Assembly (NCBI GenBank): GCA_963921825.1
Contig: OY997589.1
Location: 81,576,523 to 81,640,522 of the forward strand
DNA length: 64,000 nt
Direction of reading: 5' to 3'
Source: Erodium maritimum
Taxonomy: Eukaryota; Streptophyta; Magnoliopsida; Geraniales; Geraniaceae
Shown: positions 46,876-59,403 of the stretch, piece after piece
Position numbering within the stretch: position 1 is the first letter of the stretch
Layout: each line of letters begins with the position of its first letter
Position numbers and translations under genes: made by a program
Notes under the pieces: model-generated
Seen by the model: only the letters and a program-made list of their open reading frames with translations
Databases searched by the model: none
What the model was told of the DNA's origin: nothing

Positions 46876-49800
46876 TCAGGTCCTGGACCTCACAGATAGA
46901 CCCGTCTCCACCTTCTTCACCTCGAAGATGAGCATTCTCCACATCTTTAGCACAAACATCTCCGCCTCTTCATCTAATATGGATTGAAGCTGCTCCAGCA
47001 TCTGAGATGCCCTCACATGTTCTTGGGTACTGGACACAATGTAATTTACCAATGTGGGTTCTTCCTCACCTAAGAACTCCATTATTTTCTTTGAAATCCA
47101 AGGCCTCATTCTCTCATGCAGTTCATGCTGCAGATAACCATAATGTAAGTGTTCAGAAGAGAGACATTGTTATAAGCTGATAGTACTTCCACAATATATG
47201 GTTCCAAATTGCAAAACACGTATAAATGAGGGTTCCAAATTGCAAAACACGTATACTTGTAGAGGGCAAAACTGTCATTTCCTAAAAAAATTGAAGCCAT
47301 GTGACTGTCACATGACTAATTTCTGTTGAAGATAGGGGATTTGCAGACGGAAAATAGTTCGGCGATGTTTTTGCAAAAAAAAAACAAAAGTTCACCAATA
47401 GTATTTGCAAAACGTGCATAATTCACCACATGTTTTTGCAACTATCCCTAAATTTTTTAAACCACAAACTCCAAATCGCCAAAAAATATACTGTTCTGAA
47501 AACATCATCCTATAATTATCATGTTGTCTGTAATATGCATTTAATGCAGCCTATGCATGTCTAATATGGGAGGTAGGATATACCTACAACATGTTTTAGG
47601 TTTACTTACATTCAACAGATTGGAAAACAGATTAATATGGGGGAAATATTACCCCCCAGGATGACCAGTTATAGCTACATCTATCATCTACACCGATAAA
47701 CTTGTTATATCAAAGTAAAGTCTATTAGTAGCAGCTGTTAAACTTCAACAGATACAGATTATTGTTGTGAAATGTTGGTTATGAGTCGCAATACCAGTTC
47801 AAATATAGATGAATAGGTAAGTTGCACATAACTACCCTTATGAATTTTCATGTGCCGCCATCGTACGATAACCATAAAAAAAATTGTCACAAGAGTAAAT
47901 TTTAAAATATCCCAAAACTACTCATTTTCACACTTTATCCTTCTGATTTCAATATGATTCCATTCTAATAATTCTTCCCGGAATCATATTGAAATCAGAC
48001 AATTGAAGGGTGGAAATGAGTATTTTGGGGATATTTTAAAATTTTAAACTTATGTGACGGAAAAAGAAAATTGATTGTTTCCGTCCATTTTGAACGATGG
48101 AGGCACGTGGAAATTCACAAGTGTAGTCATGTGTATGTGGAAACTTGACTATGAGTTAATGTATTTGGGGAAATTTACTATGGGGTCATGTATTTGTGGA
48201 CAACTCATAAAAGTAGTTATGTGCAATTAACCCCAGATGAAAACGACAATCACTGCTCACTAGTAGATTTGAAATCTCAGTCTTATGAATTCTAATCAAT
48301 AGATTAGGAAGAAGTCAGGGTATGCACCCTACCCTTCATTTTAACCCTCTTAAGGAGCAGTGAGTTTCAAAAATTTAAATGAAAGAAGTCAGGGTGCAAA
48401 TGGGTTTACTTACCTTATCATACACGGCCCAATTAATCTCATATGAAAACAATTCCTCCTTGGTCTTCGGAATCATATCGATCAACTGTTTGGCATCCAA
48501 AAGTTTCTTGTTATCAGGTGTCTTAGCTTTCTCTACGCCATGCCCATGGTCCCGGTCAAGAACTTTCTCTTTCTTATCATCTTTCGTGCGATGAGCATCC
48601 TCATCATTCCGCTCCCTGTCCCGGTGGCTTGACCTATCATGAGAACGTCTACTTCTTTCTCTTTCTTGATCATGTTTCTCTTCTTTGGAGTTAGAATTAG
48701 AGATTCGCTTGGCGAATTCTGCCGCAGCAGCCAAATTTGGTGGCTGTGCCCCAGAAACAGTTGGTTGGACAGCCTGCAATTCCTCGGTTGAGTAATCGAT
48801 TGGTACCAATGGCCTCATTTTTTTATCTTTTTGCGCATCATCGTCATCCTCTTCATGGAAAACAGAAGGAACAGCATGTTTCTTCCCAGATCCAACCAGA
48901 CCGAACCCCAGCTTCTTTGCAGGGGCATTGCCACCTTGGTTTGTGTCTGCTGCAGAAACTGATGTCATGATCGAATCATCGACAGTACCATTTTGTGAAA
49001 CCCCGTCTCCTGAAAGGTGAAGATGTGCCCATTTTTAGAAAGTGTGCATCTCATAAAAATAGTGTGGAAAGAAGAAAAATAGTTTAATAAAAGGATAGTT
49101 GCAAAAAAGTACCCTCAGGTATTCGTTTTTTGCAACGTGAGGCCCTCTTATTTGTTAAATGATAAAAAGTGCCCTGAACTAGTCTTTTTGTTGCTCTTCG
49201 TATAAATTTGTTTCAAAATGATGATTTTGCCCTTGGAAACTTAGATTTGAAAATGATAATTACAGAACCAAAAATCCAAATATCCCTTAAATTTCTTACT
49301 CTTTGCACACAAAGAGGAAAGAAGTAAGGGGTATGCATATTTGGATTTTTTTTGTTTTTACTTGCTACTTTTAAAATCTAAACTGTAAGGCTAAAGTCAT
49401 CATTTTTATACAAACTGCAACAAAAAGACAAATTCAGGGTACTTTTTGCTGTTATCAAAGAGGGCTTGTTGCAAAAAATGAATACCTCAGGGTACTTTTT
49501 TAGCAATTATCCCTTAAATAAATGGCCATGCAGAGGTTACCTGTATGGTTTTCATGGTCATCAGATGCAGCAACCTTGTAATCTTGCAAAACGGACTTGT
49601 CTTCAGTAAATAAAGTTTTTTCACTTCCATTTGCCACACGACTAGACAAAAGTTTTAATGCGTCTTTCTGCTGCTCCTCCTGCTTCTTGAGTTCTTCCTC
49701 AGCCCTCTTTTTGGCCTCTGCAATTTCTTCCTCTTCTCTTTCCTTGTCAGCCAAATCATCCTCCCTTTCCCTCAAGGTCATCTTCCTCCTCTCCTCTCTC

Positions 49801-52800
49801 TCAGTTTTACGCCCCCTTTTTCTAGAATATTCTTTTTCTACGCCTTCTTCTTCGTCAAGAATCTCCCTCTTTCTTTTGCGTTCCCAGTCCTTTTCCCTTT
49901 CTTTCTCATACTGCCTCATTTTCTCTCTTTTACTCTCTCTATACTCCCACTCCTTGATACGCTCTGCATACTCACGCTCGGCGTCCTCAATCTTCCTTCT
50001 TTGCTCCCTCTCTTTCCTAATTCGTTCTCTGTCTGCTTCTTTTTCGTATCTGTCAACTTCCCTTTCCTTATCACGTTTTAGATCTCTCTCTCTGCTTCTC
50101 CTATTGTTTCTTCTACTCCTGTCAGGGGAGCTTGTTTCAGGCCTATTCTGATCACTTGGTTTTTCCCCAGTTGTATCATCATCAGTTTTGCTTTCACCTG
50201 CATCTGCATAATTTAGACAGTAACATCAAGACGAAAAGCTCAGCATATTAAAGGGGCGATCTTTCAAACTTTCTCACTTCCCTCCATTTTCATGATAAAT
50301 GACAAAAAAATACCCTTCAGTAATTACACAAAAATGCAATGCTACAATAAATTTAACCCGAGTTCCCTAAATTGATGCAGGGGTATTTTTGTCATTTACT
50401 ACTAAAATAGAGTATAACGGGGCAATTTAAAAGTTCAGTGCAGGTAGGTGAGAAATTTTAAAAGTCGGTATAGTTAAATGAGAAAAGTGATAATGTTAGC
50501 ATAATTTTGATACTAAAAATGCTTAAAAACAACAAAACCACATGCATCAACCGTCACTCACCGTTTCTCATTACATCCACATCAGTTTCAGCATCCCTGG
50601 ATCCAACTGGCAGGTCAGAGTTTGAGTTCCCAGGGCCATCAGCAGCCAGAGGAGGTAAAGGGGGAGGTGGAGGCAGAGGCCTGGTCTTTAACCTCTCCTC
50701 TATCTTGTTAGCAATCTTCTCTGAAGCTTCTCTGTCAGCTTCCCTATCTTCATCAGTCACAATTCCAAAATCGGCATTGTGTTGAGTTTCCTTGTTTTCT
50801 GAATTATTGTCATCCTTCTTCAGTTCATCTGTAGACACTTTTGCAGGATCATTATTGTCAGCACTTTTATCCTCCTCACCTTTAAGTTTCTTTGCGATCT
50901 CAGTTTTCTTCTCAACATATCGCTCCAGGTATTCCTTTGTTCCTTGATTAACATTTAGCTTCCAAAGACAAACAAAACAATGAGTGTCAGGGCTATGAGC
51001 ATTATTAGCATGCATAACATAAAAGCTCTAATTAGCAACTTTGCTATGGAACCAAGACAACCAAACTGAAATAATGAATACATCATAATAATAAAAAAAC
51101 TCCATATAAATCAAATAGAACTTGATTTCTTCTTATGAACATACAAAAAGATTGTTTGTAATACAAATAGTTCAAATTCTCTAGGAAGCTTAGCTTATAA
51201 ATTTGAGATCAATCTTCAATTTCTGATCTAATCACTGAATGAAGTTACCATGAATATGGATAGTGGATTTTATTTTATGGAAATGTGGTAAGGAAAAGAA
51301 GACACAATCCAATTCCATGCTAAATTGTGCTGTACTAACAAATTAAAAACTATCACATAATAATAACCACATTGTGATTAATGATTACTACATGGTATGG
51401 AAGCTATTATGGTCCTTAAAATAATAATATTATCCAAGGAAATAACACTCATAACAAACTCAGGAACTGCCTATTTACACAAGCATGAAACGATATGAGC
51501 TACAGCCAGATTCGTCAATCACATTTTCAGTTGCACCAAAAATCATGTAATATTAATAGCATAACTAGAATATCAAAAACCATATAAACAAGCCCAAATT
51601 GAATAAAATCGTCAGAAACAAAGACATACCATCAGTGCTTGCCCATCGATATTAAATTTATTAAGCAAGCGTAATGCTCGGAGAACTCCTTCAGCAGATG
51701 CAAATTCACAGAACCCGAAGCCTTTAGGAGTGCCGGTTGTGGGGTCTTCCGCCCTTTTCCAACCCTTGACTAGTCCACAAATCTACACAAAGAAACTTTA
51801 TTAGATTTGGTGAACCTAAAGCTTCAACAATAGCAAAAGGAAAACTGAGATATTATGCTAAGAAAAAGACAGAAACCAAAACCTGTAAAAGATTAAGCAT
51901 GAAATCATTTTCTACAGAAGGCGCTATCTTGCCAACATAGACCGTGGTTTGCGGTTTCTCTCCAGGTGTAACAATAGGAAGGACAGCTGGCCTAATAATA
52001 GTGGGGGTAACAGGGCGGACACCAGGAACCCCAGGAACAAGGGGGCGTGAAACTCCTGGGAGCATGCCAATTGTTCCCATTGGGCGCGGAGCAAATGCAG
52101 GTCGGACCATGGTCATGTATGGAGAGGTATAACGGGGAAGCCCTGCATAAACAGAAAACAAACATCTATGCCAACATATCAGAACAAGTTTACGAATTGA
52201 ATACAATAACAATTGCTTTCAGAGCTGGTAAACATATGCACAAAAGAAGAATCTGACAAGAATACTCAAATAATGTTACCACACATTAAAAGCATGTTAG
52301 AGATGGCACCACAGGCATGGAAACTATCACCAGCTGAACAGATAACCTGAAGGAAACATTAAGAAAATAGCATCGAGTTCATAAATGAATATGTTAAGTG
52401 ATCTTACCTTGTGCATCCACTTGTAAAATAGTAGCCTTCTCAAATTACCCCATGAACCAATAGCAAAATTTGGATGTTACATGAGACTTCCAGCATCTCA
52501 TACACACAAAAGCATGGGATTGCACAGCACTATATTTAAATATTTCATTGCTTTTATTTATCTCAATTGTTAGCATCCCAATGAGTGCCATGAAAAACTC
52601 AAAGAAACATAGACAGTGAGGAAGGATAGAGAAAGACTTTAATTGGGAGGATTGTGATACCTTGGGATAATAAGGACTGAGCACTCAGTTGCTAACATGC
52701 TCTGCTGCTGGCAATTCTTAAACCCATGGATGGAAAAGTATTACTAAAGAGAACATGCCACAGCCGCACATTATTTAGCATGAAAACGGAACTATAACTC

Positions 52801-53907
52801 TTTGAATTGTGTTTGTATTTTTCATTGGTCAAACTTGAGGTTTTCTTTGTGAATGTAATGAAACGAAGTACTCATTGAGATAAGGTTTATTCCATAGACA
52901 TTGAAGAAAAACCAAACAAATATGTGCATACCAAAGGGTGTTGTAGAAGGGGGGTCTCTAAGCAATATGAGCCTTCCAACCTTTCTCCCCATGTTCAATC
53001 AAGACACTGTAGGAGAAAACATCTCGTCGTCATCGATACACCTTATCTAACCACTTTCTAAATCTCTGTCAACTCCTCTCTAGTCACATTCTACACCACT
53101 ATACCATACTGATAACCTGATAACCTAATTACTAGGGACAAGCTACAATCAAACTCATCAATGCACACACAAGTAAATTCTCAATAAAGGTAAGTCTTCT
53201 ATGAATAATTATAATGTTATCACAATGCCCACACACTTCTTCCATGGCATTTGAAGCAATTCAAAGACAATTTCATTCAAAAAGAACAACAGAGAGTTGT
53301 AACACCAGTTGCATACGAGCAAAGGTACCATATATATACAGTACAGAGATGGTCCCTGCGAGAAAAAAAAAAGGCAGATTTTTATTGCAGTGAAGAGGGG
53401 AAGGAAAAACCCACCCGGATAAGGCATGGTTCCTTGAGGAGCGTGCGTGGGCATGGCGGCGTAACCATTGGGCATAGGAGCGTAATGCCTCATGGCCGGA
53501 TTGGGAGGCTGGCCGGGAGGGACCTGATACTGCATCATCTGAGGAGGCGCCCCCGGGGCACCGCCGTTCATCATCGGCTGGCCGGAGCTGACGCCGGGAG
53601 GCATCATGTAATTGGGAGCGGGTGTGAACTGCGGAGCCGTCGGGAGCGAGACAGCGCGGTACGACGGGGCGCTGGGAGGCACGGCGGCGGACATCGGCGG
53701 CGGCGGCGTGTAGGACGGGAACGAGGGGAGAGGAGACACTAGAGGCGGATTGGAGTGAGGGTTTACTGTGACCTGCGACTGTTGCGGTTGTTGCTGCGGC
53801 GGAGGTTGATCGGGTTGGGCGGATTGGGGCGGCGGATCTGACTTGTCGGGTTCGGGCTGGTTCGCATTGGAATCGAGGGTTTGGGCTGAGGAAGGAGACT
53901 CCGCCAT
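46876..53907 (-). CDS. RBM25: RNA-binding protein 25-like splicing factor (RRM and PWI)
   Basis: Seven coding exons (complement): 53415-53907, 51883-52142, 51630-51782, 50562-50958, 49541-50203, 48414-49009 and 46876-47127. GT-AG introns with consistent phases give 937 residues. Residues about 1-230 are Pro/Gln-rich. An RRM follows at about 235-310 (RNP2 VYVGKI, RNP1 KGFGFCEF). The middle is a long Arg/Glu/Lys/Asp-rich region (KREKMRQYEKEREKDWERKR), which is probably helical. The C-terminus (from HELHERMRPWISKKIMEFLG to LKMWRMLIFEVKKVE) is a PWI domain, a nucleic-acid-binding fold found in splicing factors. RBM25 proteins are nuclear and associate with U1 snRNP to influence 5' splice-site choice; in Arabidopsis RBM25 is linked to ABA-dependent splicing. 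The start is the first ATG after an in-frame-free leader and a TATA box. Four foldback elements lie in its introns. Confidence 0.95.
47200..47456. mobile_element. MITE family B copy 2, left-truncated (RBM25 intron 6)
   Basis: Matches 12341-12707: shared CCTAAAAAAATTGAAG, CACATGACTAATTTC and the right end TGTTTTTGCAACTATCCC (ending 47456). The left terminus is missing and replaced by a short duplication in which GGTTCCAAATTGCAAAACAC occurs at 47200 and 47231. Confidence 0.65.
47816..48234. mobile_element. Mutator-like foldback element, family C (RBM25 intron 6)
   Basis: 419 bp. Left end GGTAAGTTGCACATAACTAC; right-end complement GGGGTTAATTGCACATAACT. Flanks AGATGAATA (47807-47815) and AGATGAAAA (48235-48243) match at 8 of 9 bases. 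The centre pairs around TTTCAATATGATTCC and GGAATCATATTGAAA (47949-47992). It is non-coding. Confidence 0.7.
49092..49513. mobile_element. Foldback MITE, family A copy 4 (RBM25 intron 5)
   Basis: 422 bp. Left AGGATAGTTGCAAAAAAGTA; right-end complement GGGATAATTGCTAAAAAAGT, with the full inner family arms. Flanks TTTAATAAA and TTAAATAAA match at 8 of 9. The right end is only 27 bp from the exon 5 donor at 49541/49540. Confidence 0.8.
50252..50472. mobile_element. Small foldback element in RBM25 intron 4
   Basis: Arms pair as GACTTTT.AAA.TTTCTCACC-like sequences. The inner arms are AAATGACAAAAAAATACCCT (50307) and the complement of TAGTAAATGACAAAAATACC (50370-50400). Borders are approximate. 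Confidence 0.45.
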
Positions 53908-54035
53908 GGAAGGAGCTTCGATCGAGATTGTGGAGAGAGATTTGTGAGTCCTTTTCTTCTTCTTCGTTTTGGAGCCCTAGAGAGATTTAGTTTTGTGAGT
54001 TCATTGGGTATTATCAAGTACGGGACTTCGTACCT

Positions 54036-54047
54036 TATATATATATA
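54036..54047 (-). promoter_or_regulatory. TATA box of RBM25
   Basis: The complement reads CCCTATATATATATAAGG, about 130 bp upstream of the ATG at 53907. The leader between them is GA/CT-rich, as in many plant 5'UTRs. Confidence 0.6.
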
Positions 54048-54379
54048 GGGTGTTGCTCGGAGAATGAAGAGAAGGTGGTGAAGGATACATTTGATTGGTG
54101 GCGTATGATAGTAGACGTGGATGCAACCGCAAGGGATCCTGCCCCCTTTTGATCCGTTTTGTCACCAAATTTATCATCCGACCTATCTCTCACACGTTTT
54201 ATATGAAAATTGTACTTTTTGCTGTGTAATTTTGACATCATAATTTTAATTCGTTTATTACATTTGTTTAGTAGTCTATAATGATTTCGGTACGTATTTT
54301 ATTGCCGTTTATGATACGTAGGATGGGAAGAGGTTCATCCTATCCCTCCTCTTTTTCACTCATTTTTAACGCGGTTGTT
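54048..54379. other. RBM25 upstream region
   Basis: AT-rich promoter-side sequence with no ORF. The repeat-derived block begins at about 54360. Confidence 0.4.
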
Positions 54380-56230
54380 AGGATTACTATGATAGAGGCG
54401 ACATTGAGTCAGGGCTCCTGATAGTATACGGCGGCGAGAAACTCAGTTGTTTTTGTATCACATGCAACTTCCTTGACACAGGGTTTTTCCTTAGTGACGT
54501 CTTTGTCGGTGTCCGGAATTCCCCAACGCCAGAAGGTAGGCACAAAGGTTCCTCCGAGGGGTCTCCTTTACACACATGCATAGATCATGACCGGTATCAC
54601 CGACATTAGGCTCGTCTTCTCTGCCTCTGAGGTTTGGTTATTCCATATGACTTATGATAGGTGGATCCTCTTAGAAATGGTTGTGCGATAGTGTTTTCGT
54701 TTGCCCTTTTCTTGACTCAACTCGGAAATACCTCTTTTGTCTAACAAACACAGTGGTCCCTCGGTGGAGACCCTTGGGGGAGGTGAAGATGATGTTAAGC
54801 ATCCAAGGAGGTCTCGTGAAAAGGAGAAGGTTTTAGGTCGAGTAGTGCCCGATCCTGATTTGGTGGGGGTGTGCCGTCTTTGACTCACCCCATAACTCAT
54901 CCAATTGCTCATTGGACCTGACGAGGTTGCTTTATAGACCTCACTTATATGCCCTCCCGAATCATCATCACTATGGTGGGGGTGGGTGGGGGTGGGTAGG
55001 AGGGCATATTCTTCTAGATCAGGGGTAGCGTAGATGGAGTCGTGTTGCTAGGAGGTTGAGCCTTAATCTTTCCCTTTCATCATGTCCTCGTTCCCTAGGT
55101 CAGGGTCTACTCTGTAGAGGTTTGCATGCTTTTGGAAGCAACAAGGAAGCCCTCCTTGTTAGGTAGGAGATATTGTGTTACCTCGTCCTCTATTGTCCAA
55201 TCCCGCGCCTCCTCTAGAGGTGGTTGATCGGACATAGAGGGTGTGAGCTTCTAGCTCCAAGGGTAAGCTGGTGCATTAGGCAGAAAATCTTATGTTGGGG
55301 TGGATGGTCTAGGTCGCAACGCTCCAAAATCCAACGTGATGTCAATACGGACCGGGGAACGGAGGTGAACATGGGGTCCAATGGGGTCCGACCAATCTTG
55401 ACGGACCCCCTGTGCAGACTGGAGACCTTTTCCTTCATTACGAACATGTCGAAACGGGGGACTAAAGGGGTGTCCGTCTGTTACCTCCAGGGGCCATTCT
55501 ACGTCGAGATGTCTGATGTATCTGCACATGAAATAGAAGCAGGGAAGACATTCATATTGTAGTCGATCCTTGACCGACGTCGTATGGCCCGAGAAGTGCA
55601 TGCATATGGTCCGGTGAGCGAGGTGGCCAAGGCCTTCAAAGATTACAATTGGAGGGTAGCTCCTTAGACCCTACCTGATTCGTCCGTCTGGACGTCCACG
55701 CAACCTTCAAGGGCCTTGCTTACCTGATAGACTATAATGACCGTGAGTCCGTTCAGGGGGAGATCAAACAACCTCACCCACAATTAGAGAGGGAGAACGA
55801 GGGTAGCCGAGTTGACATGTGGGCGGATGTCCTCAAGGATGAGGGGCGACCGTTCGAAGGACCAAGGTTCCCCCCAACAGATCCGAGAGGGTAGGGGGGA
55901 TTGAGGTCGTGGCAGAAATGGTTGTGGTTGAGGCGGAGGTGACCGTGGTGCGAAGACGGGGAGCGGTGGGAGAGGAAGATGGAGGGTATGATGGCTTTCT
56001 CCTTGGATTTATTGGCTTTATGAAGCCATTCGGTTGTCTCGATAACATCTCCATAGGTTCCTTGAACGTGTAATCAACAGGAGGTACGTGGACGATCGAG
56101 GGGAGTACAACCACGTAGGAATGGACAACGACATAAAAGTGGATGATAAGGATAACGTCATGGGAAAATGAGAGAGGTGTAGAAAAGAAACCCTAAGACC
56201 TTCCATAGTGGGGTCACGTCGTCGTCAAAA
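54380..56230 (-). pseudogene. Decayed LINE-like sequence (ORF1 and endonuclease traces)
   Basis: On the minus strand, 56114-55833 has a Ser/Thr/Pro-rich N-terminal-like stretch. Further on, 55600-55290 contains CFYFMCRYI and LEVTDGHPFSPPFRHV, reminiscent of a DUF4283 core. 54912-54660 contains RDLLGCLTSSSPPPRVSTEG, which matches 22950-22770. The plus strand has no conserved domain. The nucleotide sequence at 54900-54960 also matches 15755-15815. The order resembles a LINE ORF1 followed by ORF2, but every segment is broken and the domain calls are weak. Confidence 0.4.
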
Positions 56231-56616
56231 TTAGTAAATATGGCTTTTTCCCTTCGTGAGGTAGAATCGATGTATGTTGTCATGTCCAATTGGGGAAGAC
56301 GCTTTAGACGGTCTACGAATCTACCGACACGAGGAAAAGTCTATTATGCAAATTTGGTGTCGACCAAATGAATCAACGGACGCCACGCGTGCACGTATCG
56401 ACGCGTATAATCTATAGTGGGCCGGCGATTCTACCACGTGTCTGTGGTCAGTAGATTCGTTTGACCAACAAATTTGATTTTTTTTGTTAAATTTCAATAC
56501 ACAAATTTCTATAAATACCTCCTACAATTTTGAAGAGTGCATCCCAACACAAAAAATCCCACAAATTTTCTCTCCCACAAATTTCTCTTTATATTTTGTG
56601 TTCTCGTCTTGTCGTT

Positions 56617-57737
56617 ATGGACTCATCGAGTAATGAGGAGTATGATGGTAGCGAAATGGACTAAACAATGTTACGTGCAAGGACCCGAAAAGCGAAGGAA
56701 AGGATGTTGGAGTATATACGAGCAAAGTTTAGGGAGGCATAGGCATGTATGACAGCCCCCGTCCGGGGAAGCTAAAAAGACAATATATTATCAGAGATCG
56801 CAGTGCTGCTCACGACCAGCTTATGTCTGACTACTTTGTAGCGACCCTCATGTACGATAAAAAAATGTTTCGTCGGCGTTTCAAAATGGCACAATCAATT
56901 TTCATGAAAATTGCAGATGGCGTGTCCGAGTACGATGACTACTTCAAACAAAAAGTTGATTGTCGTGGTTGGCCCGGTTTCTCAACCATTCAAAAGTGTA
57001 CGACAGCTATACGGATGGTGTGATATGGTGCTTCGGATGATAGCCTAGACGAGTATTTGAAGATGGATGAGACAACGACCCTCAAGTGCATGGGCCGTTT
57101 TGCTTCGCTGTTATCAACACCTTCGGTGAAACCTACCTTAGAAAGCCAAACAGTAATGACATTGCTTACATTACCCATATCAATGAAATTCGTGGTTTTC
57201 CATATTGTATCACCAGTCTCGATTGGGCGTGAAAGAATTGTCCAAAAGCGCATCAGGGGGTTTACGAGCGAGGCGACAGTTATGGATCGACGATCATGCT
57301 TGAAGCAGTAGCGGGCCCCGACACTAGATTTGGCACACATACTTTGGTATGCTGGGTTCAAACAACGATATTAATGTGTTGAACCAATACTTCGTATTTA
57401 CACACGTATATAGAGGCGATCAGCCCCCGCTCGCATTTCAGGTCAACGGTACGTACTACAACACGTCTTACTACTTAACTGCCATAATTTACCCACCATA
57501 CGCGTGCTTTGTTAAGTCTATCCATACAACTCAACTACGGAAACACATGTTATACGCAAAGAAACAAGAGGCCGCTAGGAAATATGTGGAAAGGGCATTC
57601 GGGGTCCTACAAGCTCGTTTCCATATCATTAGTAGGCATGATCGATGTTGAGATGATAGGGAATTGTTTATGATCATACGGGCGTGCATTATTGTGCACA
57701 ATATGATTATGAATGATGAACGTGACATCTTTTAGGG
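56617..57737 (+). pseudogene. PIF/Harbinger transposase, broken
   Basis: ATG at 56617 is followed by several stops and frameshifts. Segments in order: MFRRRFKMAQSIFMKI (56860), then QKCTTAIRM (56990), a degenerate first catalytic region near 57215 (the family's Ile-Asp-Cys-Met-His-Trp block is reduced to LDW), GSNNDINVLNQYF (57350, second Asp), YYLTAIIYPPYACFVKSI and YVERAFGVLQARFHII (57580, catalytic Glu). ACIIVHNMIMNDER closes the domain at about 57710. This is the HARBI1/ALP1-like DDE_4 nuclease family. No active enzyme is possible. Confidence 0.85.
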
Positions 57738-58129
57738 AAAAATAGAACGACTCTCATCCGACTAACCAATCATACCCGTCCATCGAGGGGCATTACCTGG
57801 TTACGATTACATCCAAAACTAGTCAAGACGGCTAGAGAATCGAGCAGTCCACCAACAATAAAAGGGTGATGTTATCGAACAAATTTGGAATTTGTTCAAG
57901 AACGAGACCGTTATGGATGATGACCTCTAGTTATGTGTTCATTTTATTTCCGTAGTTGAATTCAATGTAGTTCCGATTACCTATAGTTTGATAATTTTAT
58001 TGTATCGTAATCTGAACAGTGTACCCTCTCAATGCCTTGTAGGGCGATTCGGTTGCCTATAAAAGCCGCCCATCCTCATCTTTAAAGACATAAACAAAAA
58101 CTTTTCCAAAAAAACGTCCAACCAAATTT

Positions 58130-58384
58130 ATGGCCTCCAAGAATGAGAGTGGTATTTCCCAGGCTGATATGGGATCGGTACCAGTAGTGTACATGGTCCA
58201 GCGAGAGCAACGCTGGCGTGGTCGGTTCGAGCGGACGAAGGAAAATCTGATGAAGTATCAGCTGTAATTGACCAGGCAATACGCGAAAACAGTTACGCTC
58301 GACACAAATGACTGGACTCTATTGGAGAAGTCCAATCACGAGACTCTTATGTTCGATATGCTTCGATCTATGAACCACAACTAG
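58130..58384 (+). pseudogene. Short unknown frame inside the Harbinger relic
   Basis: ATG at 58130 begins MASKNESGISQADMGSV and runs 45 residues to a TAA. The frame continues past it (LTRQYAKTVTL) to a TAG at 58382. A charged WRGRFERTKENLMKYQ segment suggests coding ancestry. It lies between the transposase and the Myb-like ORF, so it is probably part of the element's second gene. Confidence 0.35.
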
Positions 58385-58743
58385 CATGTTCAATGTTCTG
58401 TTTTCGTATTCATGTACTCGGTGTCAAACAAGTTCGATTTCATTTTGTACTCGAAAAGCTACCCGCAAAGTTCGAAATGAATGTAACCTTTTATGTTTGT
58501 CTTTTATATGTGACCGATTCTATCTCTTTGGGCACATGCACCGAATCTGCCTCCATAAATTAGTTTGACCGATTATGTCAAGATAAGTGTGGGACCAATT
58601 CAATCTCTTTGGAAAGCAAAACCTACGATTCGGCCTCCCCTATTTAAATCAACCCAATTGTAGAATCAGCTAGTATTCTTCATCTGTAAGCATCTCATCC
58701 AAACATAATCGACAACAAAAAAAAATTCTCCAACAACGAATCG

Positions 58744-59085
58744 ATGACGCTATTGTGGGCGGACATTGAGGAGAGGAGACTAGTTGTTGCGTGGATGATA
58801 CACGGGAGTGCTACAAGAGAGAACTGGCACGAGCTCTAAGAGGATTGGCAATCCATGGCAACGGAACTATACCTCTGGTCCAAGAAGCAGCTAAAGGATC
58901 ATTGGCAGAAGATCAACCTCCGGGTGCAGCTTGAGTTGGCGTTCTTGCAAGCCCTGCATGAGCTTCGTCCAACCGCCACCGATACCGAGGTGCTCCTCGA
59001 GGCCAACCGGGTTTATGCCTGTAATGTCGTTCTCCCCTTCAACATGCATGAGTGGTGGACGACTGTTCAGGAATGCCCGAAATAA
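58744..59085 (+). pseudogene. Harbinger Myb-like ORF1 relic
   Basis: ATG at 58744, one in-frame TAA at 58837-58839, end at 59083-59085. The frame reads WADIEERRLVVAWM, KDHWQKINLRVQ and LPFNMHEWWTTVQECPK. This fits the trihelix/Myb-like DNA-binding protein encoded by plant PIF/Harbinger elements (WT.EED..L..AW, then RW..IN, then F...HCW..L...PKW). In active elements it works with the transposase. Assigned by pattern recognition. Confidence 0.6.
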
Positions 59086-59403
59086 CGCCTGGTGAGCGGG
59101 TTCCCGCCCTCTAGTTTCATCCGCTCGGGTTGCTCAGATGTGTTTTTTCAAGGTTCAAGGGTTTGGTGTTAATCTTGTTTGTGTTGTAGTATCATTGTCT
59201 TTTTTTTTTCGGAATTAATAAAATTACTTTTTCCTAATATTTTATATGTTTTTTTTATAAATAATAGACTGAGAATGGACTGAATCGTTATATTTCAATT
59301 GCAACATAAAAAACAATTGACCCAAAAATCAAGTCGATTTGTGATTTTTTTTTAAAATTTAACATGATGAGACTGGGATTTAGACTTGTTCCACTATGGA
59401 AGG
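59086..59403. other. Intergenic, probable end of the Harbinger relic
   Basis: AT-rich after 59200. No terminal inverted repeat could be identified for the Harbinger element. Nothing else seen before the hAT duplication. Confidence 0.35.

Noticed and set aside
49597..50151. Plus-strand Ser/Leu-rich frame of 184 codons
   Set aside because: It is antisense to the Arg/Glu-rich exon 5 of RBM25. The composition is what the complement of GAA/AGA-rich codons gives.
53251..53742. Plus-strand Arg/Gly/His-rich frame of 163 codons
   Set aside because: Antisense to RBM25 exon 1; composition bias from Pro codons.
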